NCBI GenBank assembly: GCA_012728415.1
Contig: JAAYFD010000047.1
Coordinates: 1-64,000, forward strand
From: Gammaproteobacteria bacterium
Lineage (GTDB): Bacteria > Pseudomonadota > Gammaproteobacteria > Pseudomonadales > Pseudomonadaceae
Reading direction: 5' to 3'
DNA length: 64,000 nt
The translations under genes and the position numbers were made by a program. Positions 1-10,060 of the stretch are shown piece after piece; the stretch's first letter is position 1, and each line of letters begins with the position of its first letter. Below the pieces are notes generated by a model, which did no database searches, was not told where the DNA came from, and saw only the letters and a program-made list of their open reading frames with translations.

Positions 1-13
1 ATGCGTGACTTGC

Positions 14-90
14 GGACTCATAGCTCAGCTGGATAGAGTACTCGGCTACGAACCGAGCGGTCGGAGGTTCGAATCCTCCTGAGTCCGCCA
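14..90 (+). tRNA. tRNA-Arg (anticodon ACG), copy 1
   Basis: A 77-nt cloverleaf with CCA encoded. The acceptor arm GGACTCA pairs with TGAGTCC, the anticodon stem CTCGG/CCGAG encloses the loop CTACGAA, and the T arm holds GGTTCGAATCC. Anticodon ACG (wobble A normally becomes inosine) reads CGU/CGC/CGA. An identical second copy follows 62 nt downstream, so the two are probably co-transcribed. Confidence 0.97.
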
Positions 91-152
91 TATTCAAACG
101 GCAGTATGTGTTGTCAGTTGAAACCAGAACTAGCCTGGTTAAACCTAGTAGT

Positions 153-229
153 GGACTCATAGCTCAGCTGGATAGAGTACTCGGCTACGAACCGAGCGGT
201 CGGAGGTTCGAATCCTCCTGAGTCCGCCA
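153..229 (+). tRNA. tRNA-Arg (anticodon ACG), copy 2
   Basis: Identical over its 77 nt to the copy at 14-90, with CCA encoded. The spacer between the copies is not duplicated, so only the tRNA itself is conserved. A rho-independent terminator follows four bases after the CCA end. Confidence 0.97.
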
Positions 230-232
230 TAT

Positions 233-265
233 AAAAAGCTTGCATTTGATGCAAGCTTTTTTTTT
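233..265 (+). terminator. Rho-independent terminator of the tRNA-Arg pair
   Basis: The arms AAAAGCTTGCAT and ATGCAAGCTTTT form a near-perfect stem with a three-base loop, followed by an uninterrupted T run. It ends the tRNA-Arg transcript before mgtE. Confidence 0.9.
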
Positions 266-355
266 GCCAGAATATCTGGATGTCCGCAGCAGGGATGGCT
301 TTCGTATATATTTGTAGCCTCACTGAGTGTCAGCAGGGTTAGCGGGGAGAGGGTC

Positions 356-1780
356 ATGTGCCAAGTGGAAAACAAAAAGCCCCAGGAGCGTTTGCAGGAG
401 CGCTTTGCGTATGTTGCCAGCCTGCTGGAACGTCTGTACCAGCTGGATGAAGAGCACGGGACTCGACGGGATGAGGCCAGCGAGCAGGCCCGTTTGCTGT
501 CCGGCTTGCAACAATGGCTGGCAGAGCTGCACAGTGCAGATATTGCCCATATCCTGGAGGGTTTGCCGCTGGAGGAGCGTCTAACCCTGTGGCAGCTGGT
601 CCAGTCGGAAAGCGACGGTGACATTCTGCTGGAAGTGTCGGATGCAGTGCGTGAAACATTGCTGGCTGACATGGATCAGCACGAGATACTGGCTGCGGCC
701 AAAGAACTGGATGCTGACGAGCTGGCTGAGCTGGCTTCTGAGCTGCCACAGGATATGGTGCTTGAGCTGGTGGAGTCGCTGGATGCCCTGCAGCGTGAGC
801 GGGTGCGTTCGGCCTTGTCTTATGCAGAGCATCAGGTCGGGGCAGTCATGGACTTCGAGATGGTTACAGTGCGTGAGGATGTTGCTCTTGAAGTGGTTCT
901 GCGCTATCTGCGCCGGCTCAAGGAGCTGCCGGGGCAGATGGACAAGCTGTTTGTAATTGACCATGCCGGCTATCTCAAAGGCGTGCTGCCGATCAAGCGC
1001 CTTTTGGTGAATGATCCGGAGAAAAAGGTAGCTGAGGTCATGGCAACCGATCCGGTTAGTTTTCATCCGGAAGAAGAGGGTATCGATGCTGCTGAAGCCT
1101 TTGAGCGCTATGACTTGGTTTCCGCACCAGTGGTGGACCATGATGGCAAGCTGATCGGGCGCCTGACTATTGATGAAATGGTTGACCTGATTCGTGAAGA
1201 GTTCGAAGACGAAGCCCTGAGTCGCGCGGGTTTGCGTGAAGAGGAAGACATTTTTTCGTCCGTCTGGAAATCAATCAACAACCGGTGGTCGTGGCTGGCG
1301 ATCAACCTGGTTACCGCTTTTGTGGCATCCAGGGTCATTGGGGTTTTTGAAGGGTCGATAGAAAAGCTGGTTGCACTGGCGGCGCTGATGCCGATTGTTG
1401 CCGGCATTGGTGGGAATACAGGCAACCAGACAATAACCATGATTGTCCGTGCGATGGCTTTGCAGCAGGTCAGCACGGGGAATACAACCCGGCTATTAAA
1501 AAAAGAGCTGACAGTGGCATTGCTCAACGGCCTGATCTGGGGCGGAGTTATCGGCGTGGTAGCCTGGCAGCTATATGATTATCTTGCCCTGGGTCTGGTA
1601 ATGATCGCCGCCATGACACTTAACTTGTTATTGGCGGCGCTGATGGGGGTGCTTATCCCGATGACCATGGTCCGGCTCGGCCGCGACCCTGCCCTGGGCT
1701 CCAGCGTACTGATTACGGCCATGACCGATAGTGGCGGGTTTTTCATTTTCCTTGGTTTGGCCACAGTGTTTTTACTGTGA
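356..1780 (+). CDS. mgtE: MgtE-type magnesium channel/transporter
   Basis: This 474-aa protein has the standard MgtE build: an acidic helical N domain (about residues 30-140), two CBS domains (about 145-280), a plug helix and a five-helix membrane domain (about 310-474). The family signature is visible at residues 345-359 (MPIVAGIGGNTGNQT). Known MgtE proteins are Mg2+-gated channels of the inner membrane in which Mg2+ bound between the N and CBS domains closes the pore. The ATG follows GGGGAGAGGG at good spacing. The gene lies directly after the tRNA-Arg pair, as mgtE lies after tRNAs near rsmA in Pseudomonas. No Mg2+ riboswitch is apparent in the short leader. Confidence 0.95.
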   Translation: MCQVENKKPQERLQERFAYVASLLERLYQLDEEHGTRRDEASEQARLLSGLQQWLAELHSADIAHILEGLPLEERLTLWQLVQSESDGDILLEVSDAVRETLLADMDQHEILAAAKELDADELAELASELPQDMVLELVESLDALQRERVRSALSYAEHQVGAVMDFEMVTVREDVALEVVLRYLRRLKELPGQMDKLFVIDHAGYLKGVLPIKRLLVNDPEKKVAEVMATDPVSFHPEEEGIDAAEAFERYDLVSAPVVDHDGKLIGRLTIDEMVDLIREEFEDEALSRAGLREEEDIFSSVWKSINNRWSWLAINLVTAFVASRVIGVFEGSIEKLVALAALMPIVAGIGGNTGNQTITMIVRAMALQQVSTGNTTRLLKKELTVALLNGLIWGGVIGVVAWQLYDYLALGLVMIAAMTLNLLLAALMGVLIPMTMVRLGRDPALGSSVLITAMTDSGGFFIFLGLATVFLL

Positions 1781-2070
1781 CACATGACCGCTTCAGGTGC
1801 TGTACCCATTGTCACAAGCAGCCTGCGTTTTTTGTTGCTGTTCGCCTGACCCTGACGGCCTCGCCAATATTATTCGGCGTACCCTGGAAAATGGTCTGAT
1901 TGTCGACAATGTTGAGAGTTTTTTGTTTTGTAGTGGGTAAAAAATTTGCCTACACAAACTGTTCGGGATAAGGTTCTCGACGCTCTTCTGGTTGTACCGG
2001 AACGGGCAACTGAAACTACTACAAGTAATTTCAAAGACAACAAGCTTGTATTGTAGACAAAGGAGCTATT
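1781..2070. other. Intergenic region upstream of oadGAB, no gene seen
   Basis: These 290 bp hold no credible ORF. They contain a perfect 12-bp palindrome (1899-1910), a 10-bp palindrome ACAAGCTTGT at about 2042-2051 close to the oadG ribosome-binding site, and a loose inverted repeat, TTTGTAG/CTACA, around 1927-1956. This is probably the promoter-operator region of the oad operon; I could not place the -35/-10 boxes with confidence. Confidence 0.5.
1899..1910. promoter_or_regulatory. Palindromic GntR-like operator upstream of oadGAB
   Basis: ATTGTCGACAAT is a perfect 12-bp palindrome 160 bp upstream of oadG. Its shape (TTGT-CG-ACAA) matches operators of FadR/VanR-type GntR regulators and, from memory, the motif reported for the GntR-family PrpR of the methylcitrate pathway. 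The regulator is not in this window, so the assignment is inferred from the motif. Confidence 0.5.
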
Positions 2071-2319
2071 ATGACGTCTGGGCAGCTCTTGCTTGAAGGC
2101 CTGGAGCTCATGCTGATCGGCATGAGCCTAGTTTTTGTTTTTCTCATTTTGCTGATTGGTTGCATACACTTGATATCCGTGGTGTTGCAGCGGGCAACTG
2201 TGCACGAATCGGTTGCTTTGGTGGCAACCCGGTCACCTGCTGGCCCTGTGCCAGATGCCGACACCCTTGCTGCCATCCAGGCCGCGCTGCACCAGCATCA
2301 CGGCCACCGCGCACGATAA
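2071..2319 (+). CDS. oadG: Oxaloacetate decarboxylase gamma subunit
   Basis: An 82-aa protein with one N-terminal membrane helix (about residues 12-40, rich in L/I/V/F) and a short hydrophilic tail, as expected of OadG. In the Na+-pumping decarboxylase, OadG tethers the cytoplasmic OadA to the membrane subunit OadB. The tail is short and ends in LHQHHGHRAR; such His-rich tails bind Zn2+ in characterised OadG proteins. A strong AAAGGAG precedes the ATG. It is the first gene of oadGAB, 24 bp before oadA. Confidence 0.9.
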   Translation: MTSGQLLLEGLELMLIGMSLVFVFLILLIGCIHLISVVLQRATVHESVALVATRSPAGPVPDADTLAAIQAALHQHHGHRAR

Positions 2320-2343
2320 TTAGAAAAATATGGAGTCCGACAG

Positions 2344-4113
2344 ATGACCGCTAATCAACCGCTGGGCATTACTGATGTGGTGCTGCGCGATGCACACCAG
2401 TCCGTACTGGCTACCCGTTTGCGTCTTGAAGACATGTTGCCGATTGCGCCAAAATTGGATCAGATCGGTTTTTGGTCTATAGAAACCTGGGGAGGGGCGA
2501 CCTTCGACTCCTGCATCCGTTATCTGGGTGAAGATCCCTGGGAGCGCATTCGCCAGCTCAAGGCGGCGATGCCCAATACCCGCCAGCAGATGCTGCTGCG
2601 TGGCCAGAACCTGCTCGGTTACCGCCATTATGCCGATGACGTGGTAGACATGTTTGTCGAGCGTGCAGCGGTTAGCGGTGTGGATGTGTTTCGTGTATTT
2701 GATGCCATGAATGACCCGCGCAACCTGCAGCGGGCCATGCAGGCCGTCCATGCCAATGGCAAACATGCCCAGGGCACCATCTGTTATACCACCAGCCCGG
2801 TGCACACCCTGGATATGTGGGTAGACATGGGCAAGCAGTTGCAGGACTTTGGTGCAGACTCGGTTGCCATCAAAGATATGGCGGGCATTCTCAAGCCTTA
2901 TGCTGCCTTCGAGCTGGTCAGCCGCTTGAAAGAGGTGCTGGAGATTCCGGTACACATGCATTGCCACGCCACCGCGGGGCTGTCGACTGCCGCCATCGTC
3001 AAGGCTGCCGAAGCGGGCATCGACAATGTTGACAGCGCCATTTCCTCCATGTCGATGACCTACGGCCACTCGCCCACCGAGTCGGTAGTGGCGATTTTTC
3101 AGGACACAGCACGGGATACTGGCCTGAATCTGGAGCTGCTTGAGGAAGTCGCAGCTTATTTCCGTGAAGTGCGTAAAAAATACGTCAGGTTTGAGGGCAA
3201 TCTCAGGGGCGTTGATTCGCGCATTCTGGTTGCCCAGGTGCCGGGCGGCATGCTGACCAATATGGAAAACCAGCTCAAGGAGCAAGGCGCCAGTGACAAG
3301 TTTGATCAAGTGCTGGCCGAAATCCCGCGTGTGCGTGAAGATCTTGGTTTTATTCCACTGGTAACCCCGACCTCGCAAATTGTTGGTACCCAGGCAGTCA
3401 TCAACGTGCTGACGGGTGAACGCTACAAGTCGATTACCAAAGAAACCGCCGGCGTACTCAAGGGTGAGTATGGAGCGGCTCCGGCACCCTTTAATGCCGA
3501 GCTGCAAGCCAGGGTACTGGAAGGCGCAGAGCCGGTTACTTGCCGCCCGGCTGACTTGCTGGAAAACGAGCTGGACAAACTGACCCAGGAGCTGCAGCAG
3601 CTGGCTGAAGAAAAAGGCATCCGGCTGGCTGAAGGCGAGCGCCTGATTGATGATGTTCTGACATATGCGCTATTTCCACAGATTGGCCTGAAATTTCTGG
3701 AAAACCGTGACAACCCTGATGCGTTTGAACCGGTGCCAACCGGGCAAGAACGTACGGGTGAGGCGCCCGCTGTTTATACCGTCGAGGTCAATGGCCAGAG
3801 CTTTGTTGTCCAGGTCAACGAGGGCGGTGACATTGAAGGAATCAAACCGCTGGCCGGTGCTGCCGCCAAGGGCACGGCGGAAACGCCCGCTGCAGGCAGT
3901 GGTGATCCGCAGGGAGCTCCGCTGGCCGGCAACATCTTCAAGATACTGGTACAGCCCGGTCAGGCGGTGGAGGAGGGCGAGGTGATGATCATTCTTGAGG
4001 CCATGAAGATGGAAACTGAAATCCGCGCCTTCCGTAGCGGTACCATCAGCGGTGTCAATGTCCAGGTTGGCGACAGCGTAAACGTGGGCGATTGCCTGCT
4101 TACTATCGCTTAA
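2344..4113 (+). CDS. oadA: Oxaloacetate decarboxylase alpha subunit (biotin carboxyltransferase)
   Basis: This 589-aa protein joins an N-terminal carboxyltransferase TIM barrel ([11 protein letters not shown] near residues 10-20, KDMAG, and the metal site [11 protein letters not shown]), a PYC/OADA middle domain and a C-terminal biotinyl domain. The biotinylated lysine is expected at K555 in EAMKMETE, after a short Pro/Ala linker. It transfers CO2 from oxaloacetate to biotin; OadB then releases the CO2 and pumps Na+ out. PycB, the B subunit of two-subunit pyruvate carboxylase, has a similar layout, but oadG and oadB on either side favour the decarboxylase. Confidence 0.95.
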   Translation: MTANQPLGITDVVLRDAHQSVLATRLRLEDMLPIAPKLDQIGFWSIETWGGATFDSCIRYLGEDPWERIRQLKAAMPNTRQQMLLRGQNLLGYRHYADDVVDMFVERAAVSGVDVFRVFDAMNDPRNLQRAMQAVHANGKHAQGTICYTTSPVHTLDMWVDMGKQLQDFGADSVAIKDMAGILKPYAAFELVSRLKEVLEIPVHMHCHATAGLSTAAIVKAAEAGIDNVDSAISSMSMTYGHSPTESVVAIFQDTARDTGLNLELLEEVAAYFREVRKKYVRFEGNLRGVDSRILVAQVPGGMLTNMENQLKEQGASDKFDQVLAEIPRVREDLGFIPLVTPTSQIVGTQAVINVLTGERYKSITKETAGVLKGEYGAAPAPFNAELQARVLEGAEPVTCRPADLLENELDKLTQELQQLAEEKGIRLAEGERLIDDVLTYALFPQIGLKFLENRDNPDAFEPVPTGQERTGEAPAVYTVEVNGQSFVVQVNEGGDIEGIKPLAGAAAKGTAETPAAGSGDPQGAPLAGNIFKILVQPGQAVEEGEVMIILEAMKMETEIRAFRSGTISGVNVQVGDSVNVGDCLLTIA

Positions 4114-4125
4114 GGGGGCAGTGTC

Positions 4126-5262
4126 ATGGAAAAACTACTGGGCCTGTGGCAAAGCACGGGCATCTACCAGCTTGAACCGAGCCAGGTGATCATGCTGCTG
4201 ATTTGTCTGGGTCTGATTTTTCTGGCCATCCGCAAGGGATTTGAACCACTGCTGCTGATACCCATAGGATTTGGCGGGGTTTTGGCCAATATTCCTGCTG
4301 CCGGCATGGCCGAGGCAGGTGGCTTGCTGGACCTGCTGTACCAGGTCGGCTTGCCGACCAGCGTGTTCCCGCTGCTGATTTTCATGGGCGTGGGTGCCAT
4401 GACGGATTTCGGCCCCATGCTGGCCAACCCTAAAACCCTGTTGCTGGGTGCAGCTGCCCAGTTCGGCATTTTCGGTACCCTGCTTGGTGCGCTGGCCATC
4501 GGTACCCTGGGAATTCCGGGTTTGGAGTTCAGCATGCGTGAGGCTGCCTCCATTGCCATCATCGGAGGGGCTGACGGTCCGACTTCGATCTTTGTGACTT
4601 CACGGCTGGCACCAGAGCTGCTCGGTCCCATTGCTGTGGCTGCCTATTCTTACATGGCGCTGGTGCCGCTGATCCAGCCGCCCATTATGCGGGCGCTGAC
4701 CAGCAAGGAAGAACGTGCCATTGTGATGACCCAGCAGCGGCATGTCAGCCAGGTGGAAAAAATAGTCTTCCCGCTGGTGCTGACCCTGTTGATCGGCCTG
4801 CTGCTGCCGGACGCCGCGCCGCTGATTGGGATGTTTGCCTTTGGCAACCTGATGCGTGAGTCAGGCGTGGTTGAACGCCTGGCGGATACTTCACGCAATG
4901 CGCTAATCAATATTGTTACCATTGCCCTGGGCCTTACTGTGGGTGCCAAACTGTCGGCGGATTCCTTCCTGCAGCTGAAAACACTGGGTATCTTGTTGCT
5001 CGGCATGGTGGCATTCAGTGCAGGTACTGCCGCCGGCGTGATCATGGCGAAAATCATGAACCTGTTCGGCGCCCAGAAAATTAATCCGCTGATTGGTTCG
5101 GCTGGTGTATCGGCTGTGCCCATGGCGGCACGAGTGTCCAACCGGGTGGGCCTGGAAGCCAATCCGCAGAACTTCCTGTTAATGCATGCCATGGGGCCGA
5201 ATGTGGCGGGTGTGATCGGTTCGGCAGTGGCGGCGGGGGTGTTGCTCAGTTTCGCCGGCTAG
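4126..5262 (+). CDS. oadB: Oxaloacetate decarboxylase beta subunit, Na+ pump
   Basis: A 378-aa polytopic membrane protein carrying the conserved [11 protein letters not shown] motif, whose Asp is essential for Na+ translocation in characterised pumps. It decarboxylates carboxybiotin on OadA and exports Na+, giving a sodium-motive force. It starts 12 bp after oadA, behind GGGGGCAGTGTC. The operon ends here; the next gene is convergent and no clear terminator hairpin is visible. A Na+ pump suits the ectoine genes elsewhere in the window. Confidence 0.95.
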   Translation: MEKLLGLWQSTGIYQLEPSQVIMLLICLGLIFLAIRKGFEPLLLIPIGFGGVLANIPAAGMAEAGGLLDLLYQVGLPTSVFPLLIFMGVGAMTDFGPMLANPKTLLLGAAAQFGIFGTLLGALAIGTLGIPGLEFSMREAASIAIIGGADGPTSIFVTSRLAPELLGPIAVAAYSYMALVPLIQPPIMRALTSKEERAIVMTQQRHVSQVEKIVFPLVLTLLIGLLLPDAAPLIGMFAFGNLMRESGVVERLADTSRNALINIVTIALGLTVGAKLSADSFLQLKTLGILLLGMVAFSAGTAAGVIMAKIMNLFGAQKINPLIGSAGVSAVPMAARVSNRVGLEANPQNFLLMHAMGPNVAGVIGSAVAAGVLLSFAG

Positions 5263-5315
5263 CAGCACTCCAAAACCGGTTAACAGTTGGCTGGGTGCAG
5301 CAGCGCATGGTCCGC

Positions 5316-6467
5316 TTAGGGGGTCCGAAACCCGGAGCTGGCAATGGCAACGAGCAGCAGGCCAAGGGCTACCATGCCGAATGCATGGGCCAGCGAGCTG
5401 TGCTGGGCAATCATCCCCATCAGGGCGGGGCCGGCCAGCACACCGGCAAAACCTATGGTCGTTGCTGCCGTTACCGCCAAGTGCGGCGGCATGTGTGTCT
5501 GGTGATTCAGTGATGAAATCAGCAGTGGCGAAATATTGGCGCAACCAAGTCCGCATAAACCGTAGCCCAGCAGGGCAAACAGCCAGTGTGATGTCATCAG
5601 GCTCAGTGACAGGCCGCCGGCAGCGATCAGCCCGCCCAGGAAAATCATGCGCACCCGCCCGAGTCTGGCGACAAGCCCGTCACCCAAAAAGCGCCCCAGG
5701 GTTATCATCAGGGCAAAGGCGGTGTAGCCCAGCCCACCGCTGGATGGTTGCAGGCCGCGATAATCAACCAGAAACAATGCACTCCAGTCGAGAATGGCGC
5801 CTTCGGCCAGATAAACAATAAAGCACATCAGGCCGACCAGAATGATCATGGGGTTGGGCCAGTGCCTGCCGTTTACATCGCTACGGGTTTTACGCGATAG
5901 CAGACCTGGCCACGACCAGAGACCCAGCAACAGGATACACGTCACCGCCAGCAAAGGGCTGAGTACAGGTGAAGTACCTGCCATCAGTAGCAGAGTTACC
6001 AACATGGCACCACAAATGGTGCCCAGGCTATACATGCCATGGAAACCGGCCATCATGCTGCGCCCAGAGCGTGCTTCGATGATCATCCCCTGGATATTAA
6101 AGACAATATCCAGCACACCCAGGCTGCCACCAAAAACAAACAGTGTGACGGCCATCAGCCAGAGCTGTTCGACAAAAATGATGCCAAACAGGGCGGATGC
6201 CAGTAACAGGATGGCGCTCAGAGCGGTACGGCGGATACCGAACTTGCCGGTAAAAAGCGCCGATAGGGGCATGCAACACAGCGAGCCAAGCCCGATGCTG
6301 AGCAAGAGCAGGCCAAATGTTGCCTCACTCATCGGGATTCGTGCATGCACATAGGGTACCAGGGGTGCCCATACGGCCAGGCCAAGCCCGGTCAGAAAAA
6401 ATCCGCAGCGGGTGGCAAGAATGTGCAGCAAAAAGCTGGAACGGGGGTACAAGCGAATGACTGGCAC
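5316..6467 (-). CDS. MFS transporter (YbjJ-like)
   Basis: A 383-aa protein of about twelve membrane helices with a typical MFS loop 2-3 (GKFGIRR) and a long central loop. It resembles the YbjJ/fucose-permease-like branch of unknown substrate. The start used is GTG at 6467; the nearest upstream ATG on this strand is out of frame, and the first internal Met is too far in to keep helix 1. It runs convergent to oadB. The substrate cannot be told from sequence. Confidence 0.8.
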   Translation of the reverse strand: MPVIRLYPRSSFLLHILATRCGFFLTGLGLAVWAPLVPYVHARIPMSEATFGLLLLSIGLGSLCCMPLSALFTGKFGIRRTALSAILLLASALFGIIFVEQLWLMAVTLFVFGGSLGVLDIVFNIQGMIIEARSGRSMMAGFHGMYSLGTICGAMLVTLLLMAGTSPVLSPLLAVTCILLLGLWSWPGLLSRKTRSDVNGRHWPNPMIILVGLMCFIVYLAEGAILDWSALFLVDYRGLQPSSGGLGYTAFALMITLGRFLGDGLVARLGRVRMIFLGGLIAAGGLSLSLMTSHWLFALLGYGLCGLGCANISPLLISSLNHQTHMPPHLAVTAATTIGFAGVLAGPALMGMIAQHSSLAHAFGMVALGLLLVAIASSGFRTP

Positions 6468-6549
6468 GTCCGGGCTGGTAAAAACGGCATGACGCCTGGC
6501 GCCAAGTGCATGCTATAGTACTTGCCGTTTATTTTCTGGTAACTGGAAT

Positions 6550-6858
6550 ATGAAGTTTATCCATCGTCGAGAAGTATTGCACGAAGGGGACCTGGTGATC
6601 ATTTACTGTTCACGGCTGTGCAATATACGCCTGATGAACGACGCCAACTTTCGCAGCTATAAAAATGGCGGTCGTCACACCTATCACGGCGGAGCCTTTG
6701 ACCGCTTTCCGGCAAAAATCAGGGTGCCTTCAGATGGCGCCTGGAATATTACGCTGGACACAATAACGCGCAGGGCGGTCAGCCTGACCCGCAAGGCAAA
6801 TTTTGATTATAAAATCAAGATAGTGCGGCGTACGCCAGAAGATGGCCTGAGCAGTTAA
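6550..6858 (+). CDS. DUF1883 domain protein
   Basis: A 102-aa protein that matches what I know of DUF1883 over its first 75 residues: MKFIHRREVLHEGD, then CNIRLMNDANF and RHTYHGGAFDRFPAKI. DUF1883 proteins are small, likely beta-rich cytoplasmic proteins of unknown function, sometimes fused to TIR domains. Here the domain stands alone with a short basic tail. It is transcribed divergently from the MFS gene, with about 80 bp between them. Confidence 0.8.
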   Translation: MKFIHRREVLHEGDLVIIYCSRLCNIRLMNDANFRSYKNGGRHTYHGGAFDRFPAKIRVPSDGAWNITLDTITRRAVSLTRKANFDYKIKIVRRTPEDGLSS

Positions 6859-6934
6859 ACAAAGACAGCAGCTGGCGTGGTGTGGCAGCCGCTGTCTTGT
6901 GCCGGTCGCATTATATGGAAACGCAACCGGGTTG

Positions 6935-8572
6935 TTAAACCTTGAACTGGGCCAGCAATGTGCTCAGGCTGCGTGCCAGCTGACCAAGATTTTCACTTGA
7001 GCTGCTGGCCTGCTGGGCGGCTGTTGTGCTTGAGCTGGCCAGGCCGGCAACACGACTGATGTTTTGGCTGATCTCCTCTGCCACATGCGATTGCTGGAGG
7101 GTACTGCTGGCGATTGATGCATTGAGGTCGTTCAGGGCAGTCAGAGCCAGGGTAATTTGTTCCAGGCTGGCGCTGGCAATGTTTGCCTGCTCTACAGTTC
7201 TGGCCGAGACATGGCTGCTTTCTTGAATGACCTGCACCGCTGCCCGGGAGTTTTTCTGCAGGCTGTCGATCATGCTTTGCACTTCACCGGTCGACTGCTG
7301 GGTACGCTGTGCCAGCAAGCGCACTTCATCGGCAACAACTGCAAAGCCGCGCCCTTGTTCGCCGGCCCGTGCTGCTTCAATGGCAGCGTTGAGTGCCAGC
7401 AGGTTCGTCTGTTCGGCAATCGAGTTGATGACTTCCAGCACAGTGCCGATCTGAGTGCTTTCGGCTGCCAGCGCCTCCATTACGCTAACCGCTTCGGCGA
7501 TGGTGGCAGACAGCTGGTCGGTTTGCTGCAAGCTGTTGTGGATGCTTTGTTGGCCAGCCTCGGCTTGCTGGGTTGCACTGCTGACCTGACTGGCGGCATC
7601 TTCTGCATTTTTCGCGACTTCTTGTACCGAGTAGGTGACCTCATTCATTGAGGTGGCAATCATTTCGGTTTCTTGCAATTGACGTTCGCTGCTGTCGAGG
7701 CTGGCGTGTGCCGCTGTATCCAGCTCGTTTGAAGATTGCTGCAAGGTTTCGGCAGTGCTTTGCAGTTCGGTTACCACAGAACGCAATTTGGTGGTGAAGG
7801 TATTAAAGCTGTTGCTCAGTTCGCCAATTTCGTCATTGCCGCGGTAGGTCAGTGTTTGCGTTAGATCACCTTCGCCACTGGCAATGTTTTTCAGTGCGTC
7901 GGCTACCTGCCGCAACGGACGGGTGATGCTGCGCATGATGGCAAAGATCAGGATACCCATGACCAAAATTATTCCGGCACGGATAATAGAGCTTTTCAGG
8001 GTAACGCTGCGGAACTCTGCCTGGATGTCGTCAATATAAACACCGGTTCCCAATACCCAGCCCCAAGGCTTGAATTGTTGCACATAACTGATTTTTTGTA
8101 CCGGGTCGTGGGCACCGGGCATGGGCCAGCGATAGTTGTAAAAACCAGCGCCTTCGGGAGTTTGGGCAATGCGTATGAACTCGTTAAATACCTGGTTGCC
8201 GTCCGGATCCTTGTAACCGGAAAGATTCTGCCCATCCAGAGCGGGATTCATCGGGTGCATCATCATGACCGGCTGCAGGTCGTTGACCCAGAAATAATCA
8301 TTGCGGCCGTAACGTATTTGCTTGATGACCTCCAGCGCCTGTTTTTGCGCCTGTTCTCTGGTCATGGTTGCCTGCTGTTCCTGTTCGTAAAAATACTCCA
8401 GAATGCCAATGGTGTTTTCTACCAAGTGACGGGTTTTGACCTCCTTGCCTTCAACCAGGTTTGAGTAGGTCTGCTTGGCGATTAGCAGCCCGAACCCGAT
8501 AAAGACGGCAATGACCAGCAGCAAAACCAGCCAAAGACGTTTGCTGATCGAGATACGAAACAGGGGGGACAT
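6935..8572 (-). CDS. Methyl-accepting chemotaxis protein with single Cache sensor
   Basis: This 545-aa receptor has a first membrane helix (about residues 12-32), a periplasmic sCache_2-type domain (about 35-190, with [14 protein letters not shown] and [13 protein letters not shown]), a second helix (about 198-218), a HAMP domain and a long cytoplasmic coiled coil. The CheA/CheW-binding hairpin is clear in [32 protein letters not shown] (too long to be chance). Characterised sCache_2 receptors of pseudomonads sense short organic acids, so a C2/C3 carboxylate is a reasonable guess. No CheR-binding pentapeptide is visible at the C-terminus. Confidence 0.93.
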   Translation of the reverse strand: MSPLFRISISKRLWLVLLLVIAVFIGFGLLIAKQTYSNLVEGKEVKTRHLVENTIGILEYFYEQEQQATMTREQAQKQALEVIKQIRYGRNDYFWVNDLQPVMMMHPMNPALDGQNLSGYKDPDGNQVFNEFIRIAQTPEGAGFYNYRWPMPGAHDPVQKISYVQQFKPWGWVLGTGVYIDDIQAEFRSVTLKSSIIRAGIILVMGILIFAIMRSITRPLRQVADALKNIASGEGDLTQTLTYRGNDEIGELSNSFNTFTTKLRSVVTELQSTAETLQQSSNELDTAAHASLDSSERQLQETEMIATSMNEVTYSVQEVAKNAEDAASQVSSATQQAEAGQQSIHNSLQQTDQLSATIAEAVSVMEALAAESTQIGTVLEVINSIAEQTNLLALNAAIEAARAGEQGRGFAVVADEVRLLAQRTQQSTGEVQSMIDSLQKNSRAAVQVIQESSHVSARTVEQANIASASLEQITLALTALNDLNASIASSTLQQSHVAEEISQNISRVAGLASSSTTAAQQASSSSENLGQLARSLSTLLAQFKV

Positions 8573-8925
8573 GGTGGGATTTCCTTTTATGCAATAAATA
8601 TAACAGCCTGAATGTGTTATCGGCTGCTACAAGCTGAAACTTGAAGCGAGGGTCGGCAACTGCTGCAGTAACCCTGCTTGCAGCTTTCAGGCTGAGGCTT
8701 TGCAAGCATGCTGGCAATACGCCCAAAGTAGCTGTTTGAGGTGTGAGTTGTTGTTATTTAAAGGATTCTTGAGGCTAAGCAAGTTTTATGGACGCCCCTG
8801 AAACCTTCCATGCGGGCTGCGTTACCGCAACAGGCTGGAACCAAAGCAGGCAGGATGCTTGAGAGGCACAGAGGCGGGCAGCGGCCATCATGTGTGGGCT
8901 GCCGCAGACAACCGTGCCCCGGTGC
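8573..8925. other. Intergenic region with an imperfect long hairpin
   Basis: No gene is visible. At 8634-8690 an imperfect inverted repeat (arms of about 20 nt beginning CTGAAAC and ending GCTTTCAG, with AGGGT/ACCCT nearest the loop) could fold into a long hairpin. It lies between the ZIP transporter stop and the chemoreceptor start, both on the minus strand, so it may end the ZIP transcript. The rest holds nothing I recognise. Confidence 0.45.
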
Positions 8926-9855
8926 CTAGCCAAAGGCAGTATCCAGGAACATCATGAGCATAAACCCGCCCATCAGGCCAATACTGGCCATGGTCTGGTT
9001 GCCATTGCGGTGGGTTTCCGGAATTACTTCGTGAGACACGACGAAAATCATGGCGCCAGCGGCAACTCCCATGCTGAGTGGATAGGCAATGGCAATGCTG
9101 CTGGCCATGGAAAAGCCGAGTATGGCGCCCAAGGGTTCGAGCAGGCCAGTTGCAGCTGCGATCAGAATAGAGCGTATTTTGCTCAGTCCGCTGGCTTGCA
9201 GGGCAAGAGCAACGGCAAAGCCTTCGGGAATGTCCTGGATGGCTATGGCGGTTGTCAGTGGCAGGCCCACAGTTAAATCGCCATGAGCGAATGAAACACC
9301 AATTGCCATGCCTTCGGGCAGGTTGTGTAGGGCAATGGCGAATACAAACAGCCAGATGCCACCGATGCGCTGGCATTCCGGGCCACAGGGGCCGGTACTC
9401 TCGTGGGTGTGGGGAGTGAAATAATCCAGGCCGAGCATTAATAGTGTACCCATTGCTATACCGGCAACCACCACAGCAGACGCCAGTCCGGTTGAGGTGA
9501 GCAGCTCACCGGCTGCTTCCAGTCCGGGCAGGATCAGCGAGAAAGCACTGGCAGCCAGCATCATGCCAGCCGCAAAGCCAAGCAGGGCATCCTGCAGGCG
9601 AGGCCGCACCCTGCCGAGAAAGAGAATAAGCAGGGCGCCTGTGGATGTGGCGGCAAAGCCTGCCAGCCCGCCGTAATTGGCCAGCCGGAAGTGAGCCCGG
9701 TGCTGCTCTTCCAGGCCATGCAGTGCGCTGGCAAAAACAAGCAGCAACAGCAGGCCAAGAGTTGTCAGAAAAGCGCGGGTTAGCCAAGGGTTGGCTTTTG
9801 CTTGCAGGCGCCAGGCGGCCAGTAACTCCTGATAGGCTGTGACAGATGATGACAT
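8926..9855 (-). CDS. ZIP-family divalent metal transporter (GufA-like)
   Basis: A 309-aa membrane protein with about eight helices and the two ZIP metal-site motifs HNLPEG (residues 177-182) and QDIPEG (207-212). ZIP proteins import Zn2+, Fe2+, Mn2+ or Co2+ into the cytoplasm. A loop between helices (about residues 145-163) contains HTHESTGPCGPEC, a His/Cys cluster that could bind metal. The extended N-terminus (about 30 residues before the first helix) is typical of the GufA subgroup. The gene stands alone, divergent from the second chemoreceptor. Confidence 0.9.
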   Translation of the reverse strand: MSSSVTAYQELLAAWRLQAKANPWLTRAFLTTLGLLLLLVFASALHGLEEQHRAHFRLANYGGLAGFAATSTGALLILFLGRVRPRLQDALLGFAAGMMLAASAFSLILPGLEAAGELLTSTGLASAVVVAGIAMGTLLMLGLDYFTPHTHESTGPCGPECQRIGGIWLFVFAIALHNLPEGMAIGVSFAHGDLTVGLPLTTAIAIQDIPEGFAVALALQASGLSKIRSILIAAATGLLEPLGAILGFSMASSIAIAYPLSMGVAAGAMIFVVSHEVIPETHRNGNQTMASIGLMGGFMLMMFLDTAFG

Positions 9856-10006
9856 GGGGACTCCGGTGTACGATATTTCAATAGCTGCAGGTGGAAATGA
9901 TCCATATGCGCAGCATGCTTTGCTGCTGCTTCGGTGCCGGTCAACTGCTGCCTTGGTCTATGTGGCATTCATAATGTGTAAACAGGGCTGTATATTGGTT
10001 TAATAT

Positions 10007-10022
10007 TGTGATCTGCATCACA
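10007..10022. promoter_or_regulatory. CRP/Vfr-type binding site upstream of the second chemoreceptor
   Basis: TGTGATCTGCATCACA is an exact match to the CRP/Vfr consensus TGTGA-N6-TCACA and is centred about 47 bp upstream of the ATG at 10061. Vfr is the Pseudomonas CRP homologue. Because the site sits so near the start, it could activate from a close promoter or repress by covering it. Confidence 0.65.
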
Positions 10023-10060
10023 GGCTTTAAACCCATACTAACATTTGAGGCGGCTGTTTG

